In this document: positions 32,717 to 42,281 of the stretch, in pieces
Layout: every line of letters begins with the position of its first letter
Position numbering within the stretch: position 1 is the stretch's first letter
From: Nocardioides cremeus
Lineage (GTDB): Bacteria; Actinomycetota; Actinomycetes; Propionibacteriales; Nocardioidaceae
NCBI RefSeq assembly: GCF_030518195.1
Contig: NZ_JAULSC010000018.1
Coordinates: 24,985 to 88,984, forward strand
DNA: 64,000 nt
Reading direction: 5' to 3'
Program-made: the position numbers and the translations under genes
Notes under the pieces: generated by a model
What the model saw: the letters and a program-made list of their open reading frames with translations, nothing else
Told to the model about the DNA's origin: nothing
Database searches by the model: none

Positions 32717-34093
32717 ATGAGCATGTTCAAGTGGGAGGTCGTCCACGGCGGCAAGACGCCGCCTCCCGGCGAGGCGGTCGGACCGCTCCAGCGGTTGAGC
32801 TGGCCGCGCACCGTCGGGCTCGGTGCCCAGCACGTGGTGGCGATGTTCGGGGCGACCTTCGTCTTCCCGATCGTGATGGGCCTGGACCCCAACCTCGCGA
32901 TCCTCTTCTCGGGCATCTGCACGATCCTGTTCCTGCTGATCGTCAACAACCGGGTGCCCAGCTACCTCGGCACCAGCGCGGCCTTCGTCGCCGCGGTCGC
33001 CGCGATCCGCGCCCAGGGCGGCGACTCCGCCGACGTGACCGGCGCGATCATGGTGGCCGGCCTGGTGCTGGCCCTGATCGGCGTCGTGGTCCACGTCGCG
33101 GGTGCCGGGTGGCTCAAGCGCATCCTCCCGCCCGCCGTCACCGGCGCCGTGGTCATGCTGATCGGCTTCAACCTGGCCCCCGTGGTGGCCGGCATCTACT
33201 GGCCTCAGGACCAGTGGATCGCGCTGCTCACCGCGACGGTGATGGTCGCCGCGGCCGTGCTGCTCCCGGGCTTCTGGTCGCGGATCGCCGTCTTCCTGGC
33301 CCTGGTCTTCGGTTACACGATCTCGTGGCTGGCCGACAACGTCATCGGCCCCATCACCTCGGTGACCCCGGTCAGCGGCGGTGAGGCCGTCGAGCACGAC
33401 CGGGTCGACTGGAGCGCGGTCGGCGGCGCCGACTGGTTCGGGCTGCCCGGCGGTGTCCTGGCCGACGGCGTCTCGGCCGTGCACGCCCCCAGCTTCTCCT
33501 TGACGTTCATCCTGCTCGTGCTGCCCGGCGTCATCGCCCTGGTGGCCGAGAACACCGGCCACGTGCGGGCCGTGGCCGAGATGACCGGTGACGACCTCGA
33601 CCCCTACATGGGTCGCGCCCTGTTCGGCGACGGCTTCGCCACCGCCCTCGCGAGCGCCTTCGGCGGCTCGCCGACCACGACGTACGCCGAGAACATCGGC
33701 GTGATGTCCGCGACCCGGATCTACTCCACGGCCGCCTACTACGTCGCGGCCCTGGTCGCGATCACCCTCGGGCTGAGCCCCAAGTTCGGTGCGATCGTCA
33801 ACGCGATCCCCGGCGGCGTCCTCGGCGGCATCACCGTGGTCCTCTACGGCATGATCGGCCTCATCGGTGCCAAGATCTGGGTCGAGAACGGCGTCGACTT
33901 CGGCAACCCGGTCAACCTCGTCGGCCTCTCGGCCGGCCTGATCGCCGGCATCGGCGGGGTCACCATGCAGATCACCGACGACTTCGAGCTCGGTGGCATC
34001 GCGCTGGGCACGATCCTGGTGCTCGCGTACTTCCACATGGTCAAGGGCCGCAGGGAAGAGCTCGGCGCGGGAGAGGTGACCAAGGTCCTGTGA
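32717..34093 (+). CDS. UraA-type nucleobase:cation symporter (NCS2)
   Basis: 458 aa, about 14 membrane segments. GCAAGGAG lies upstream of the ATG. NCS2 features are LGAQHVVAMFGATFVFPIVM, LGTSAAFVAAVAAI, the TM8 motif ENTGHVRAVAEMTG and the TM10 motif GGSPTTTYAENIGVMSATR. The TTTYAENIGV form is that of uracil permeases (UraA, RutG), not of xanthine/urate permeases, so a pyrimidine such as uracil or thymine is the likely substrate. It is the first gene of an operon with the molybdenum hydroxylase; its TGA overlaps the next GTG by 4 bases. Confidence 0.9.
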   Translation: MSMFKWEVVHGGKTPPPGEAVGPLQRLSWPRTVGLGAQHVVAMFGATFVFPIVMGLDPNLAILFSGICTILFLLIVNNRVPSYLGTSAAFVAAVAAIRAQGGDSADVTGAIMVAGLVLALIGVVVHVAGAGWLKRILPPAVTGAVVMLIGFNLAPVVAGIYWPQDQWIALLTATVMVAAAVLLPGFWSRIAVFLALVFGYTISWLADNVIGPITSVTPVSGGEAVEHDRVDWSAVGGADWFGLPGGVLADGVSAVHAPSFSLTFILLVLPGVIALVAENTGHVRAVAEMTGDDLDPYMGRALFGDGFATALASAFGGSPTTTYAENIGVMSATRIYSTAAYYVAALVAITLGLSPKFGAIVNAIPGGVLGGITVVLYGMIGLIGAKIWVENGVDFGNPVNLVGLSAGLIAGIGGVTMQITDDFELGGIALGTILVLAYFHMVKGRREELGAGEVTKVL

Positions 34094-34971
34094 AGCCCGC
34101 CCCCTTCTCGTACTCCAGGCCCACCACGCTCGACGAGGCGCTCGCGAGCCTGGCCGCCGACCCCGACGCCAAGGTCCTCGCCGGTGGCCAGAGCCTGGTG
34201 CCGCTGCTCTCGATGCGGCTCGCCGCGCCGAGCGCGCTGGTCGACATCAACGCCGTGCCGGACCTCGACCACGTGCGCACCGACGAGAAGGGGGTACGGG
34301 TCGGGGCCCTGGCCCGGCACGCGGCCGTGCTGGCCGACCCCGAGGCCCGCCGGGTCCAGCCCCTGGTCTCCCTGGCCCTGCAGCGGGTGGCCCACCCGAC
34401 CATCCGCAACCGGGGCACCACGGTCGGCTCGCTGGTGCACGCCGACGCCTCGGCCGAGATGCCGGTGGTGCTGGTCCTCCTCGGGGGCAGCATCACCGCC
34501 GCCTCCGTGGCCGGCACCCGCACCATCGAGGCCGCCGACCTCTACGTCGGCCCGCTCGAGAGCACCCTGCGCCACGACGAGATCGCCACCGAGGCGTTCT
34601 TCCCGGCGCTGCCCGGCGACGCCGGCGTGGCCTTCGACGAGATCGCGCGCCGCCACGGCGACTACGCCCTGTGCGGGGTCGCCGCGGTGGTGCGCGCCGA
34701 CGAGGCGGGCTCGATCACCTCCGTGCGCGCCGGCTACCTCTCGGTCAGCGACCTCCCGACGGTGGTGGACCTCTCCGAGGCCTTCGCCGCCGGCACCCTC
34801 GACGACGCGAGCCTCGACGCGGCCGCCGACCTGGCGCTGGCCTCGCTCGATCCCGCGGCCGACATCCACGCCACCGCCGACTACCGGGCCCACCTGGCCC
34901 GGGTGCTGACGAAGCGGGTGGTCCGACAGGCCCACGACGACTGCACCGCACGACGCGAGGGAGACGCATGA
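34090..34971 (+). CDS. Molybdenum hydroxylase FAD-binding subunit (CoxM-like)
   Basis: 293 aa, GTG start inside the permease stop. The xanthine dehydrogenase FAD domain has AGGQSLVPLLSMRL and TTVGSLVHADASAEMP for pyrophosphate/flavin binding, and a CO-dehydrogenase-type C-terminal domain. It passes electrons from the Fe-S subunit to an acceptor. Order M-S-L with 4-base overlaps between all subunits. Confidence 0.92.
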   Translation: MKPAPFSYSRPTTLDEALASLAADPDAKVLAGGQSLVPLLSMRLAAPSALVDINAVPDLDHVRTDEKGVRVGALARHAAVLADPEARRVQPLVSLALQRVAHPTIRNRGTTVGSLVHADASAEMPVVLVLLGGSITAASVAGTRTIEAADLYVGPLESTLRHDEIATEAFFPALPGDAGVAFDEIARRHGDYALCGVAAVVRADEAGSITSVRAGYLSVSDLPTVVDLSEAFAAGTLDDASLDAAADLALASLDPAADIHATADYRAHLARVLTKRVVRQAHDDCTARREGDA

Positions 34972-35519
34972 GCACCGACGCCCCGACCCAGACCGACCCG
35001 GACACCGGCGAGGACCTCCACGACGTCCGCCTGCACGTCAACGGGATCGTGCACCAGGTACGGATCCCCGGACGACGGCTGCTCTCCGACGCGCTGCGCC
35101 ACGACCTCGGCCTGACCGGCACCCACGTCGGCTGCGAGCACGGCGTCTGCGGCGCCTGCACGGTGCTGCTGGAGGGCCAGCCGGTGCGCGCCTGCCTGAT
35201 GTTCGCCGTCTCGGCGGCCGGCCAGGAGCTGACCACCGTCGAGGGGCTCGCCGCGCCCGACGGCCGGCTCGGTCCGGTGCAGCAGGCCTTCAAGGAGTGC
35301 CACGGCCTGCAGTGCGGCTTCTGCACCCCCGGCTTCCTGACCACCATCACCGCCGGTCTGCGCGACAACCCCGACCCCACCGAGGACGAGGCGCGCGAGA
35401 TGATCGGCGGCAACCTGTGCCGCTGCACCGGCTACCAGAACATCGTCTCCGCGGTGTGCCGGGCCGCGGAGATCGCCCGACTCGAGCCCAGCGAGCCCCT
35501 CGAGGGGGAGCAGCCGTGA
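34968..35519 (+). CDS. Molybdenum hydroxylase 2Fe-2S subunit (CoxS-like)
   Basis: 183 aa. The start at 34968 overlaps the previous stop by 4 bases. The plant-type 2Fe-2S cluster is GCEHGVCGACTVLLEG with a distal Cys in RACLMF. The second four-helix 2Fe-2S domain is QCGFCTPGFL with CRCTGYQNIV. An extra 20 N-terminal acidic residues precede the domain. It transfers electrons between Mo and FAD. Confidence 0.93.
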   Translation: MSTDAPTQTDPDTGEDLHDVRLHVNGIVHQVRIPGRRLLSDALRHDLGLTGTHVGCEHGVCGACTVLLEGQPVRACLMFAVSAAGQELTTVEGLAAPDGRLGPVQQAFKECHGLQCGFCTPGFLTTITAGLRDNPDPTEDEAREMIGGNLCRCTGYQNIVSAVCRAAEIARLEPSEPLEGEQP

Positions 35520-37915
35520 CCACGAAGCTCTTCGGCCAGGCCGTCCAGCGCGTCGAGGACGACCGGCTGCTGCGCGGGCAGGGCCAGTACACCGACGACC
35601 TGATGCCCGGCGCGCTGCACGCCGCCGTCCTGCGCAGCCCGCACGCCCACGCCCGGATCCTCGCGATCGACGTCGACGCCGTCCTCGACGTCGAGGGGGT
35701 CGTGGCCGTCTACACCCACGAGGACCTCGTCGGGGCGATGGCCGAGCCGCTGCCGCTGCTGATCCCGCACCCCACGCTCACCCACGGCCGCACCCAGTAC
35801 GCCCTGGCCCGCGACGAGATCAACTACGTCGGCGAGGCGATCGCGATGGTCGTGGCGGTCGACCGCTACGTCGCCGAGGACGCCGTCGACCGGATCCGCG
35901 TCGACTACGACGTGCTGCCGCCCGTGGTGGGCATCGAGAACGCCCGCGACGGCGACCTGTTGGTCCACGACGACGTGCCGGGCAACCGGGCGGCGCGCAT
36001 GGAGCAGCAGGTCGGCGACGCCGAGGCCGCGATCGCCGCCGCGCCGCACCGGCTCAGCCTCGACCTCCAGGTCGAGCGCAGCGCCTGCATGCCGATGGAG
36101 GGCCGGGCCACGCTGGCCCGCTGGGACACCGACTCGCGCCGGATGCAGGTGTGGACCTCGACCCAGACCTCGACCGGGGTCCGCGCCGCGGTCGCCTCGA
36201 AGCTGGGTCTCGACCTGGGCCAGGTCGACGTGATCACCCCCGACGTCGGGGGCGGCTTCGGGGTCAAGATCGTGCACCCGTGGCCCGAGGAGCTGCTGGT
36301 GCCGATGGCGGCCCGCGCCCTGGGCCGGCCGGTGAAGTTCATCGAGGACCGGCGCGAGCACTTCATCTCCTCGGCCCACGAGCGGGGCCAGCTGCAGCAC
36401 GTCGACGTCGGCTTCGACGACGACGGGCGCCTGCTCGGCCTCTCGGTGCAGTTCTGGCACGACAACGGCGCCTACACGCCGTACGGGCTGATCGTGCCCA
36501 TCATCACCTCGACCCAGCTGCTGGGCCCCTACAAGCCCGACAACTACAAGGTCGTCTTCGACAGCCTGTACACCAACACCGTCATCGTCACCCCCTACCG
36601 CGGGGCCGGACGCCCGCAGGGCGTCTACGCGATGGAGCGGACGATGGACGCGATCGCGGCCTACCTGGGCAAGGACCGCACCGAGGTGCGGGCGGCGAAC
36701 TTCATCCAGCCCGACGAGTTCCCCTACGACCACGGCCTGCTCTTCCAGGACGGGCGCCCGCTGATCTACGACTCCGGCGACTACCCGGCCTCGCTGGAGA
36801 AGCTCAAGGCCCTCGTGGACTGGGACGACTTCGAACGGATCCGCGACGAGGCGCGCGCCGAGGGCCGCAAGGTCGGCATCGGCATCGCCTGCTACGTCGA
36901 GGGCACCGGCGTCGGGCCCTACGAGGGCGGCCACGTGCACGTCGAGACGTCGGGCAAGGTGAAGGTGTCGACCGGCCTGACCAGCCAGGGACAGGGCCAC
37001 CAGACCGCCTTCGCCCAGATCGTGGCCGACGAGCTCGGGGTGCCCTTCGAGGACGTCGAGGTCGTCACCGGCGACACCCGGCGCTCGCCGTACTCGGTGG
37101 GGACCTTCGCCTCGAGGGCCGCGGTCATGAGCGGCTCGGCGATCGCCCTGGCCGCACGCAAGACCCGGGAGAAGGTGCTGCGGATCGCCGCGGACGCCCT
37201 GGAGACCACGCCCGAGGACCTCGAGATCGTCAACGGGGTCGTGCAGGTCAAGGGTGCCCCGGGCAGCCGCATCGAGCTGGGCACCATCGCGGTCCTCTCG
37301 AACCCGCTGCGCTACGCCTTCGACGAGGCGTCGAAGGCGGCGACCCAGTTCGTGGTCGGCGACCCGAGCAAGCCGCCCGTGGCCGAGGACGACGAGCCGG
37401 GTCTGGAGGGCAAGGACTTCTACTCCCCGCCGCGCTCCACCTTCGCCAACGGCATGCACGCCGTCGTGGTCGAGACCGACCCGGAGACCGCCGAGATCAC
37501 GATCCTGCGCTACGCCGTCGTGCACGACTGCGGCAACCTGATCAACCCGCTCATCGTCGAGGGCCAGGTCCACGGCGGCGTCGCCCAGGGCGTGGGCGGC
37601 GCGCTCTACGAGCGGATGGCCTACAACGAGCACGGCCAGCTCGAGAACGCCTCGTTCATGGACTTCCTGATGCCCTACGTCAGCGAGGTCCCGAAGCGGA
37701 TCGAGATCGACCACCTGGAGACCCCGTCGCCGTTGAACCCCCTGGGGCTCAAGGGCGCCGGCGAGGCCGGCGTCATCCCGTCGGCGGCCGTCTTCGCCTC
37801 GGCCATCGAGGACGCCGAGGGGTTCCCGATCACCTCGATGCCGATCTCCCCGTCGGAGCTCTTCGCGCTCCGGCTCCACCACGAGCAGAAGCTCCAGGAA
37901 GGACCCCACGCATGA
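35516..37915 (+). CDS. Molybdenum hydroxylase large subunit (candidate uracil/thymine dehydrogenase)
   Basis: 799 aa molybdopterin subunit of the xanthine dehydrogenase/CoxL family, GTG start overlapping the 2Fe-2S stop. Motifs are GGGFGVKI, the active-site loop [11 protein letters not shown] and the catalytic-base region GLKGAGEAG (Glu near residue 749). The loop lacks the Cys of form I CO dehydrogenase (AYRCSFR), so it is not a CO oxidiser. Hydroxylation of a nucleobase ring is expected. The UraA-type permease upstream and barbiturase downstream make uracil to barbiturate (or thymine to 5-methylbarbiturate) the best-supported reaction; this is inference. Confidence 0.9.
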   Translation: MTTKLFGQAVQRVEDDRLLRGQGQYTDDLMPGALHAAVLRSPHAHARILAIDVDAVLDVEGVVAVYTHEDLVGAMAEPLPLLIPHPTLTHGRTQYALARDEINYVGEAIAMVVAVDRYVAEDAVDRIRVDYDVLPPVVGIENARDGDLLVHDDVPGNRAARMEQQVGDAEAAIAAAPHRLSLDLQVERSACMPMEGRATLARWDTDSRRMQVWTSTQTSTGVRAAVASKLGLDLGQVDVITPDVGGGFGVKIVHPWPEELLVPMAARALGRPVKFIEDRREHFISSAHERGQLQHVDVGFDDDGRLLGLSVQFWHDNGAYTPYGLIVPIITSTQLLGPYKPDNYKVVFDSLYTNTVIVTPYRGAGRPQGVYAMERTMDAIAAYLGKDRTEVRAANFIQPDEFPYDHGLLFQDGRPLIYDSGDYPASLEKLKALVDWDDFERIRDEARAEGRKVGIGIACYVEGTGVGPYEGGHVHVETSGKVKVSTGLTSQGQGHQTAFAQIVADELGVPFEDVEVVTGDTRRSPYSVGTFASRAAVMSGSAIALAARKTREKVLRIAADALETTPEDLEIVNGVVQVKGAPGSRIELGTIAVLSNPLRYAFDEASKAATQFVVGDPSKPPVAEDDEPGLEGKDFYSPPRSTFANGMHAVVVETDPETAEITILRYAVVHDCGNLINPLIVEGQVHGGVAQGVGGALYERMAYNEHGQLENASFMDFLMPYVSEVPKRIEIDHLETPSPLNPLGLKGAGEAGVIPSAAVFASAIEDAEGFPITSMPISPSELFALRLHHEQKLQEGPHA

Positions 37916-38580
37916 GAATCTCCGGAGAGGCCGTCCTCGAGGCCCCCGTCGAGCAGGTCTGGAACGCGGTGCTGGACCCGGCCGTGCTGGTGCGCACCAT
38001 CCCCGGGTGCGAGCAGCTCAAGGTCACCGGCGAGAACCAGTACGACATGGTCGTCACCGCCGGCGTCGCCGCGATCCGGGGCACCTACACCGGCACCTGC
38101 GAGCTGCGAGACCTGCAGCCGCACGAGTCGCTGGTGCTCAAGGCCGCCGGCGCCGGGGCCCCCGGCACCATCTCCGCCGACGTGAAGGTGAGCTTCGCCG
38201 CGACCGACGAGGGCGCGACCCTGCTGACCTACGAGGCCGTGGCCGTCGTCGGCGGCATGATCGGCGGGGTGGGCCAGCGGATGCTGACCTCGGTCAGCAA
38301 GCGGCTCGCCGGCGAGTTCTTCTCCTCGATCAACCGGGTGCTCAGCGGCGCCGAGCCCCAGGAGGTCGCGGTCTCGGGTGCCGCCGACCAGCCGGCGACG
38401 CCGGGGAGCCCGGCCGCCGACGCCCCGGCGGGCAGCACGTTCAGCGCACCGCAGCGCAGCGGTGGCGGCGGCGGGGCGGGCCTGCCCGGCGGCGACTTCG
38501 TGCAGGGCGCGCTGGTCGGTGGCGCGCTCGTGCTCGCCGGTGTGCTGGCCGGTGCCCTGGCCGCGCGTCGTCGGGGCTGA
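37912..38580 (+). CDS. CoxG-like SRPBCC carbon-monoxide-dehydrogenase-subunit-G family protein
   Basis: 222 aa. Residues 1-145 are the CoxG SRPBCC domain ([40 protein letters not shown]). A Gly/Ala/Ser-rich linker leads to a C-terminal membrane helix (GALVGGALVLAGVLAGALAA) with an RRRG end, so the protein is tail-anchored. CoxG proteins recruit or assemble molybdenum hydroxylases at the membrane. The ATG overlaps the large-subunit stop by 4 bases. Confidence 0.88.
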   Translation: MRISGEAVLEAPVEQVWNAVLDPAVLVRTIPGCEQLKVTGENQYDMVVTAGVAAIRGTYTGTCELRDLQPHESLVLKAAGAGAPGTISADVKVSFAATDEGATLLTYEAVAVVGGMIGGVGQRMLTSVSKRLAGEFFSSINRVLSGAEPQEVAVSGAADQPATPGSPAADAPAGSTFSAPQRSGGGGGAGLPGGDFVQGALVGGALVLAGVLAGALAARRRG

Positions 38581-38585
38581 GCGGC

Positions 38586-40019
38586 GTGAGCGGGATCGAC
38601 CACTTCAGCACCGCCCGCGAGATGGCCGCGGCGCTGCGCGCTCGCGAGATCTCCGCCCGTGAGCTCCTCGAGCTGCACCTGACCCGCATCGAGGAGGTCA
38701 ACCCGCAGGTCAACGCGCTGGTCAGCCTCGATCCCGACCGGGCCCGGGCACAGGCGGCCGACGCCGACGAGCGCCTGGCCCGGGGCGAGGAGGTCGGGGC
38801 GCTGCACGGCCTGCCCTACGCGGTCAAGGACACCCACGCCACCGGCGGCTGGCGCACGACGTACGGCTCGCCCCTGCTGGCCGACCACGTGCCCGAGGCC
38901 GACGAGCTGGTCGTCGAACGGGTCCGGGCCGCGGGTGCCGTGGTCGTCGCCAAGAGCAACGTGCCCGAGTTCGCGGCCGGCTCGCACACCTTCAACAAGG
39001 TCTTCGGGACCACGCTCAACCCCTACGACCCCAGCCGGTCCGCCGGCGGGTCGAGCGGGGGCTCCGCCGTCGCGCTCGCCACCGGCATGGTGGCGCTGGC
39101 CGACGGCAGCGACATGGGCGGCTCGCTGCGCAACCCCGCCTCCTTCAACAACGTCGTGGGGCTGCGCCCCGGCCTCGGGCGGGTGCCCGAGTGGCCCCAG
39201 CGCAACGCCTGGGAGACCACCTCGGTGAGCGGCCCGATGGCACGCACGGTCGAGGACCTGGCGCTGCTCCTCTCGGTGCAGGCCGGGCCCACCCCGCGGG
39301 TGCCGATGGCGCTGGAGACCCCGGGCGCGGTCTTCGCCGAGCCGCTCGGACGTGCGGGCGACTCGCCGCTGGCGGGCCTGCGGGTGGCGCTCTCCGCCGA
39401 CCTGGGGGGCGCCTTCGAGGTCGACCACGAGGTCGCCCGCGTGCTTGGCGACCAGGTCGCCGTGCTGGAGGACGCCGGCAGCACGGTCGTCGACGCCCAC
39501 CCCGACCTGCACGAGGCGGAGGACACCTTCCGCACCCTGCGGGCCTGGCACTTCCAGGCGAAGTTCGCCGACCTGCTGGCCGCCCACCCCGACGACTTCA
39601 AGGCGTCCCTGGCCGACAACATCCGCGCCGGCGCCTCGCTCAGCGGCGCCGACGTGGCCCGCGCCTACGCGCAGCGCACCACCCTCGGCGAGCGGATGCG
39701 CGTCTTCTTCGAGTCCCACGACGTGCTGGTGATGCCGGTCAGCCAGGTCCCGCCGTTCCCAGCGGACCAGGAGTACCCGCAGGCGATCAACAGGCGGCCC
39801 CAGGAGACCTACCTGGACTGGATGCGGTCGGCCTACCTGGTCACCGTGACCGGTTGCCCGGCCATCTCGGTGCCGGCCGGGTTCACCGCCGACGGGCTGC
39901 CCGTCGGAATCCAGATAGTGGCCCCGCACTCGGGTGAGCGGCGGCTGCTGGAGATCGCGCACGCCTTCGAGCAGCGCACCCTGGTGGGGCAGCGTCGCCC
40001 CGGGCTCGGCAAGGGTTGA
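38586..40019 (+). CDS. Amidase-signature family amidase (candidate malonamidase/ureidomalonase)
   Basis: 477 aa, GTG start 5 bases after the CoxG-like stop. The amidase-signature Ser-cisSer-Lys triad is intact: Lys in PYAVKDTHAT, cis-Ser in GGSSGGSAVALATG and the nucleophile in DMGGSLRNPASF. C-terminal GCPAISVPAGFTADGLPVGI is typical. The family includes malonamidase E2, AtzE, GatA and many amide hydrolases. In this cluster the plausible substrates are malonamate (to malonate + NH3) or ureidomalonate (to malonate + urea). Sequence alone does not decide between them. Confidence 0.85.
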   Translation: MSGIDHFSTAREMAAALRAREISARELLELHLTRIEEVNPQVNALVSLDPDRARAQAADADERLARGEEVGALHGLPYAVKDTHATGGWRTTYGSPLLADHVPEADELVVERVRAAGAVVVAKSNVPEFAAGSHTFNKVFGTTLNPYDPSRSAGGSSGGSAVALATGMVALADGSDMGGSLRNPASFNNVVGLRPGLGRVPEWPQRNAWETTSVSGPMARTVEDLALLLSVQAGPTPRVPMALETPGAVFAEPLGRAGDSPLAGLRVALSADLGGAFEVDHEVARVLGDQVAVLEDAGSTVVDAHPDLHEAEDTFRTLRAWHFQAKFADLLAAHPDDFKASLADNIRAGASLSGADVARAYAQRTTLGERMRVFFESHDVLVMPVSQVPPFPADQEYPQAINRRPQETYLDWMRSAYLVTVTGCPAISVPAGFTADGLPVGIQIVAPHSGERRLLEIAHAFEQRTLVGQRRPGLGKG

Positions 40020-40169
40020 CAGACCGCAGCCGAGCCCCGGCCCCGTCTTGGCGAACCATGACAACGAATACCTGATCCTCCGGCGAGAGTTGCCCTGTCC
40101 TCCGGCGTCGCTCCTGGATGGAATGGACCCGTGAACGGCGAAGAGCTTTCCCCAGGACAGGAGCAGCCC

Positions 40170-42281
40170 GTGGCGCAGGACCGGCGCATCAGGATCGGCA
40201 TCGACACCGGTGGCACCTTCACCGACGTCGTGGCCTTCGACGAGGACAGCGGCGAGCTCGTGACGACCAAGACACCGTCGACGCCGGGCAACCCGGCCGA
40301 CGGCTTCCTGGCCGGTGTCGAGAAGGTGCTGGGGCTGCTCGGTCTGCCCACCGACCACGGTGACGCGATCGCCGCGGTCAGCCACGGCACCACGGTCGCC
40401 ACCAACCAGCTCCTCGAGGGCAAGGTCGACGAGCTCGGCTTCATCACCACCGAGGGCTACGAGGCGATGCTGGAGATCGCGCGCCAGTCGGTGCCCGACG
40501 GCTACGGCAACTCCTACTTCTGGGTCAAGCCCGACCGGATCGTCCCGCGGCACCTGGTCAAGGGAGTCGGTGGCCGTCTCGACCACACCGGCGCCGAGGT
40601 CCGCCCCTTCGACGAGGAGGGCGCCCGCGCCGCCGCGCGCTGGTTCCGCGACCGGGGCGTGAACACCCTCGGGGTCTGCCTGCTGCACGCCTACGCCGAC
40701 TCCACGCACGAGGAGCGGATGCGCCAGATCCTGCACGAGGAGCACCCCGAGGCCGTCGTCAGCGTCTCCTCGGAGGTGCTGCGCGAGTACCGCGAGTACG
40801 AGCGGGCGATGACCACGCTCGTCGACGCCGCGGTCAAGCCCAAGCTCTCGCGCTACGTCACCAACATCAAGACCCGGCTCGACGCCTTCGCCAGCACCGA
40901 CGTCGAGCGGCACGTGCCGTTCTACGTGATGAAGTCCAACGGCGGCGTGCTCTCGGCCGAGGAGGTCGTGCACCAGCCGATCACCACCGTCCTCTCGGGC
41001 CCGGCCGCCGGTGCCCTCGGCGCCGCGCTCATCGCCCAGGTGGCCGGCTTCGACAAGGTCCTGACCTGCGACGGCGGCGGCACCTCCACCGACGTCTCCG
41101 TGGTCATCGACGGCCAGCCCACGCTGACGACCGAGGGCAGCGTCGGTGCCTTCCCGAGCAAGATCCCGATGATCGACGTCGTCACCGTCGGCGCCGGCGG
41201 CGGCTCGGTGGCCTGGCTCTCCCCCGAGGGCACGCTCAAGGTCGGCCCGCACTCGGCCGGGGCCGACCCCGGCCCGCTGTGCTACGCCAAGGGCGGCGCC
41301 GACGTCACCATCACCGACGCGCACGTCACCCTGGGCCGGATCCCTCCCCACCTGCTCGGTGGCGAGATCCCCCTCGACGTCGACGCCGCCCGCACCGGTG
41401 TCGTCGCACTGGCCGGCAAGCTCGGGATCACCCCCGAGGAGTGCGCCGACGGCATCCTCGAGATCTCGGCGTGGAACCAGGCCAACGCGCTGCGCCAGAT
41501 CACCGTCAAGCGCGGGCTCGACGTCCGCGACTTCACGCTGACCACCTTCGGCGGCTCCGGCTCGCTGCTGCTGTGCCGGCTGATGGACGTGCTCGGGCTG
41601 CGCACGGTCCTCGTGCCGCCGAACCCCGGCAACGTCTCGGCGTTCGGCCTGCTGACCGTCGACGTGAAGAACGACTACGTGCAGACCCACGTCGCGCTGC
41701 ACGACGACCTCGCGGCCGAGACCGTCGCCGGCGTCCTCGACGAGCTCACCGGGCGGGCCGCCCGCGCGCTCGACGGTGAGGGCTTCCCCGCCGACCAGCA
41801 CCGCTTCGCCCGCACCGCCGACGTGCGCTACTTCGGGCAGGCCTACGAGGTGCGGGTGCCGGTCCCCGACGGGCCCGTCGACCAGGGCACCCTCGACGAG
41901 GTCGCCCGACGCTTCCACGCCGAGCACCGCGGCCTCTACGGCTACGACTTCTCCGCCGACGACAGCCAGCAGGTCGAGTGGGTGAACATCCGGGTCTCCG
42001 GGATCGGCCCGATCCAGCGTCCCGACATCGCCACCGAGCCGGTCGCGGACGAGCCGGGGACGCCGGAGCCGGCCAGCCGTCGACCGGTCTGCTTCGAGCC
42101 GGCCACCGGGTACGTCGACACCCCGGTCTACTGGCGCGCCGACCTGGCCCCGGGCCAGGAGGTCGCCGGCCCCGCCGTGATCGAGGAGTTCGGCTCCACC
42201 GTGCCGCTGCACCCGGGCTTCCTGGCCCGCATCGACGCCCACCGCAACGTGATCGTGACCCGAGAGGACGTGACGGCATGA
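40170..42281 (+). CDS. hyuA: Hydantoinase/oxoprolinase subunit A (HyuA)
   Basis: 703 aa from the GTG at 40170, favoured by ACAGGAG (40157-40163) upstream; an in-frame GTG at 40131 would add 13 unconserved residues. ASKHA-fold ATP-dependent amidohydrolase or carboxylase subunit: GIDTGGTFTDVVAFDE, SHGTTVATNQLLEG, SGPAAGALGAALIAQ, CDGGGTSTDVSVV and GAGGGSVAWL. The family acts on hydantoins, 5-oxoproline, lactams or ketones with ATP. The 150-base gap before it (40020-40169) may carry its own promoter; I see only a loose CTTGGCGAA (40047-40055). It overlaps hyuB by 4 bases. Confidence 0.9.
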   Translation: MAQDRRIRIGIDTGGTFTDVVAFDEDSGELVTTKTPSTPGNPADGFLAGVEKVLGLLGLPTDHGDAIAAVSHGTTVATNQLLEGKVDELGFITTEGYEAMLEIARQSVPDGYGNSYFWVKPDRIVPRHLVKGVGGRLDHTGAEVRPFDEEGARAAARWFRDRGVNTLGVCLLHAYADSTHEERMRQILHEEHPEAVVSVSSEVLREYREYERAMTTLVDAAVKPKLSRYVTNIKTRLDAFASTDVERHVPFYVMKSNGGVLSAEEVVHQPITTVLSGPAAGALGAALIAQVAGFDKVLTCDGGGTSTDVSVVIDGQPTLTTEGSVGAFPSKIPMIDVVTVGAGGGSVAWLSPEGTLKVGPHSAGADPGPLCYAKGGADVTITDAHVTLGRIPPHLLGGEIPLDVDAARTGVVALAGKLGITPEECADGILEISAWNQANALRQITVKRGLDVRDFTLTTFGGSGSLLLCRLMDVLGLRTVLVPPNPGNVSAFGLLTVDVKNDYVQTHVALHDDLAAETVAGVLDELTGRAARALDGEGFPADQHRFARTADVRYFGQAYEVRVPVPDGPVDQGTLDEVARRFHAEHRGLYGYDFSADDSQQVEWVNIRVSGIGPIQRPDIATEPVADEPGTPEPASRRPVCFEPATGYVDTPVYWRADLAPGQEVAGPAVIEEFGSTVPLHPGFLARIDAHRNVIVTREDVTA

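Noticed and set aside
35516..38580. Carbon monoxide dehydrogenase (CoxMSL plus CoxG)
   Set aside because: The large-subunit loop is PYRGAGRP, not the Cys-containing form I signature, and the surrounding genes concern nucleobases.
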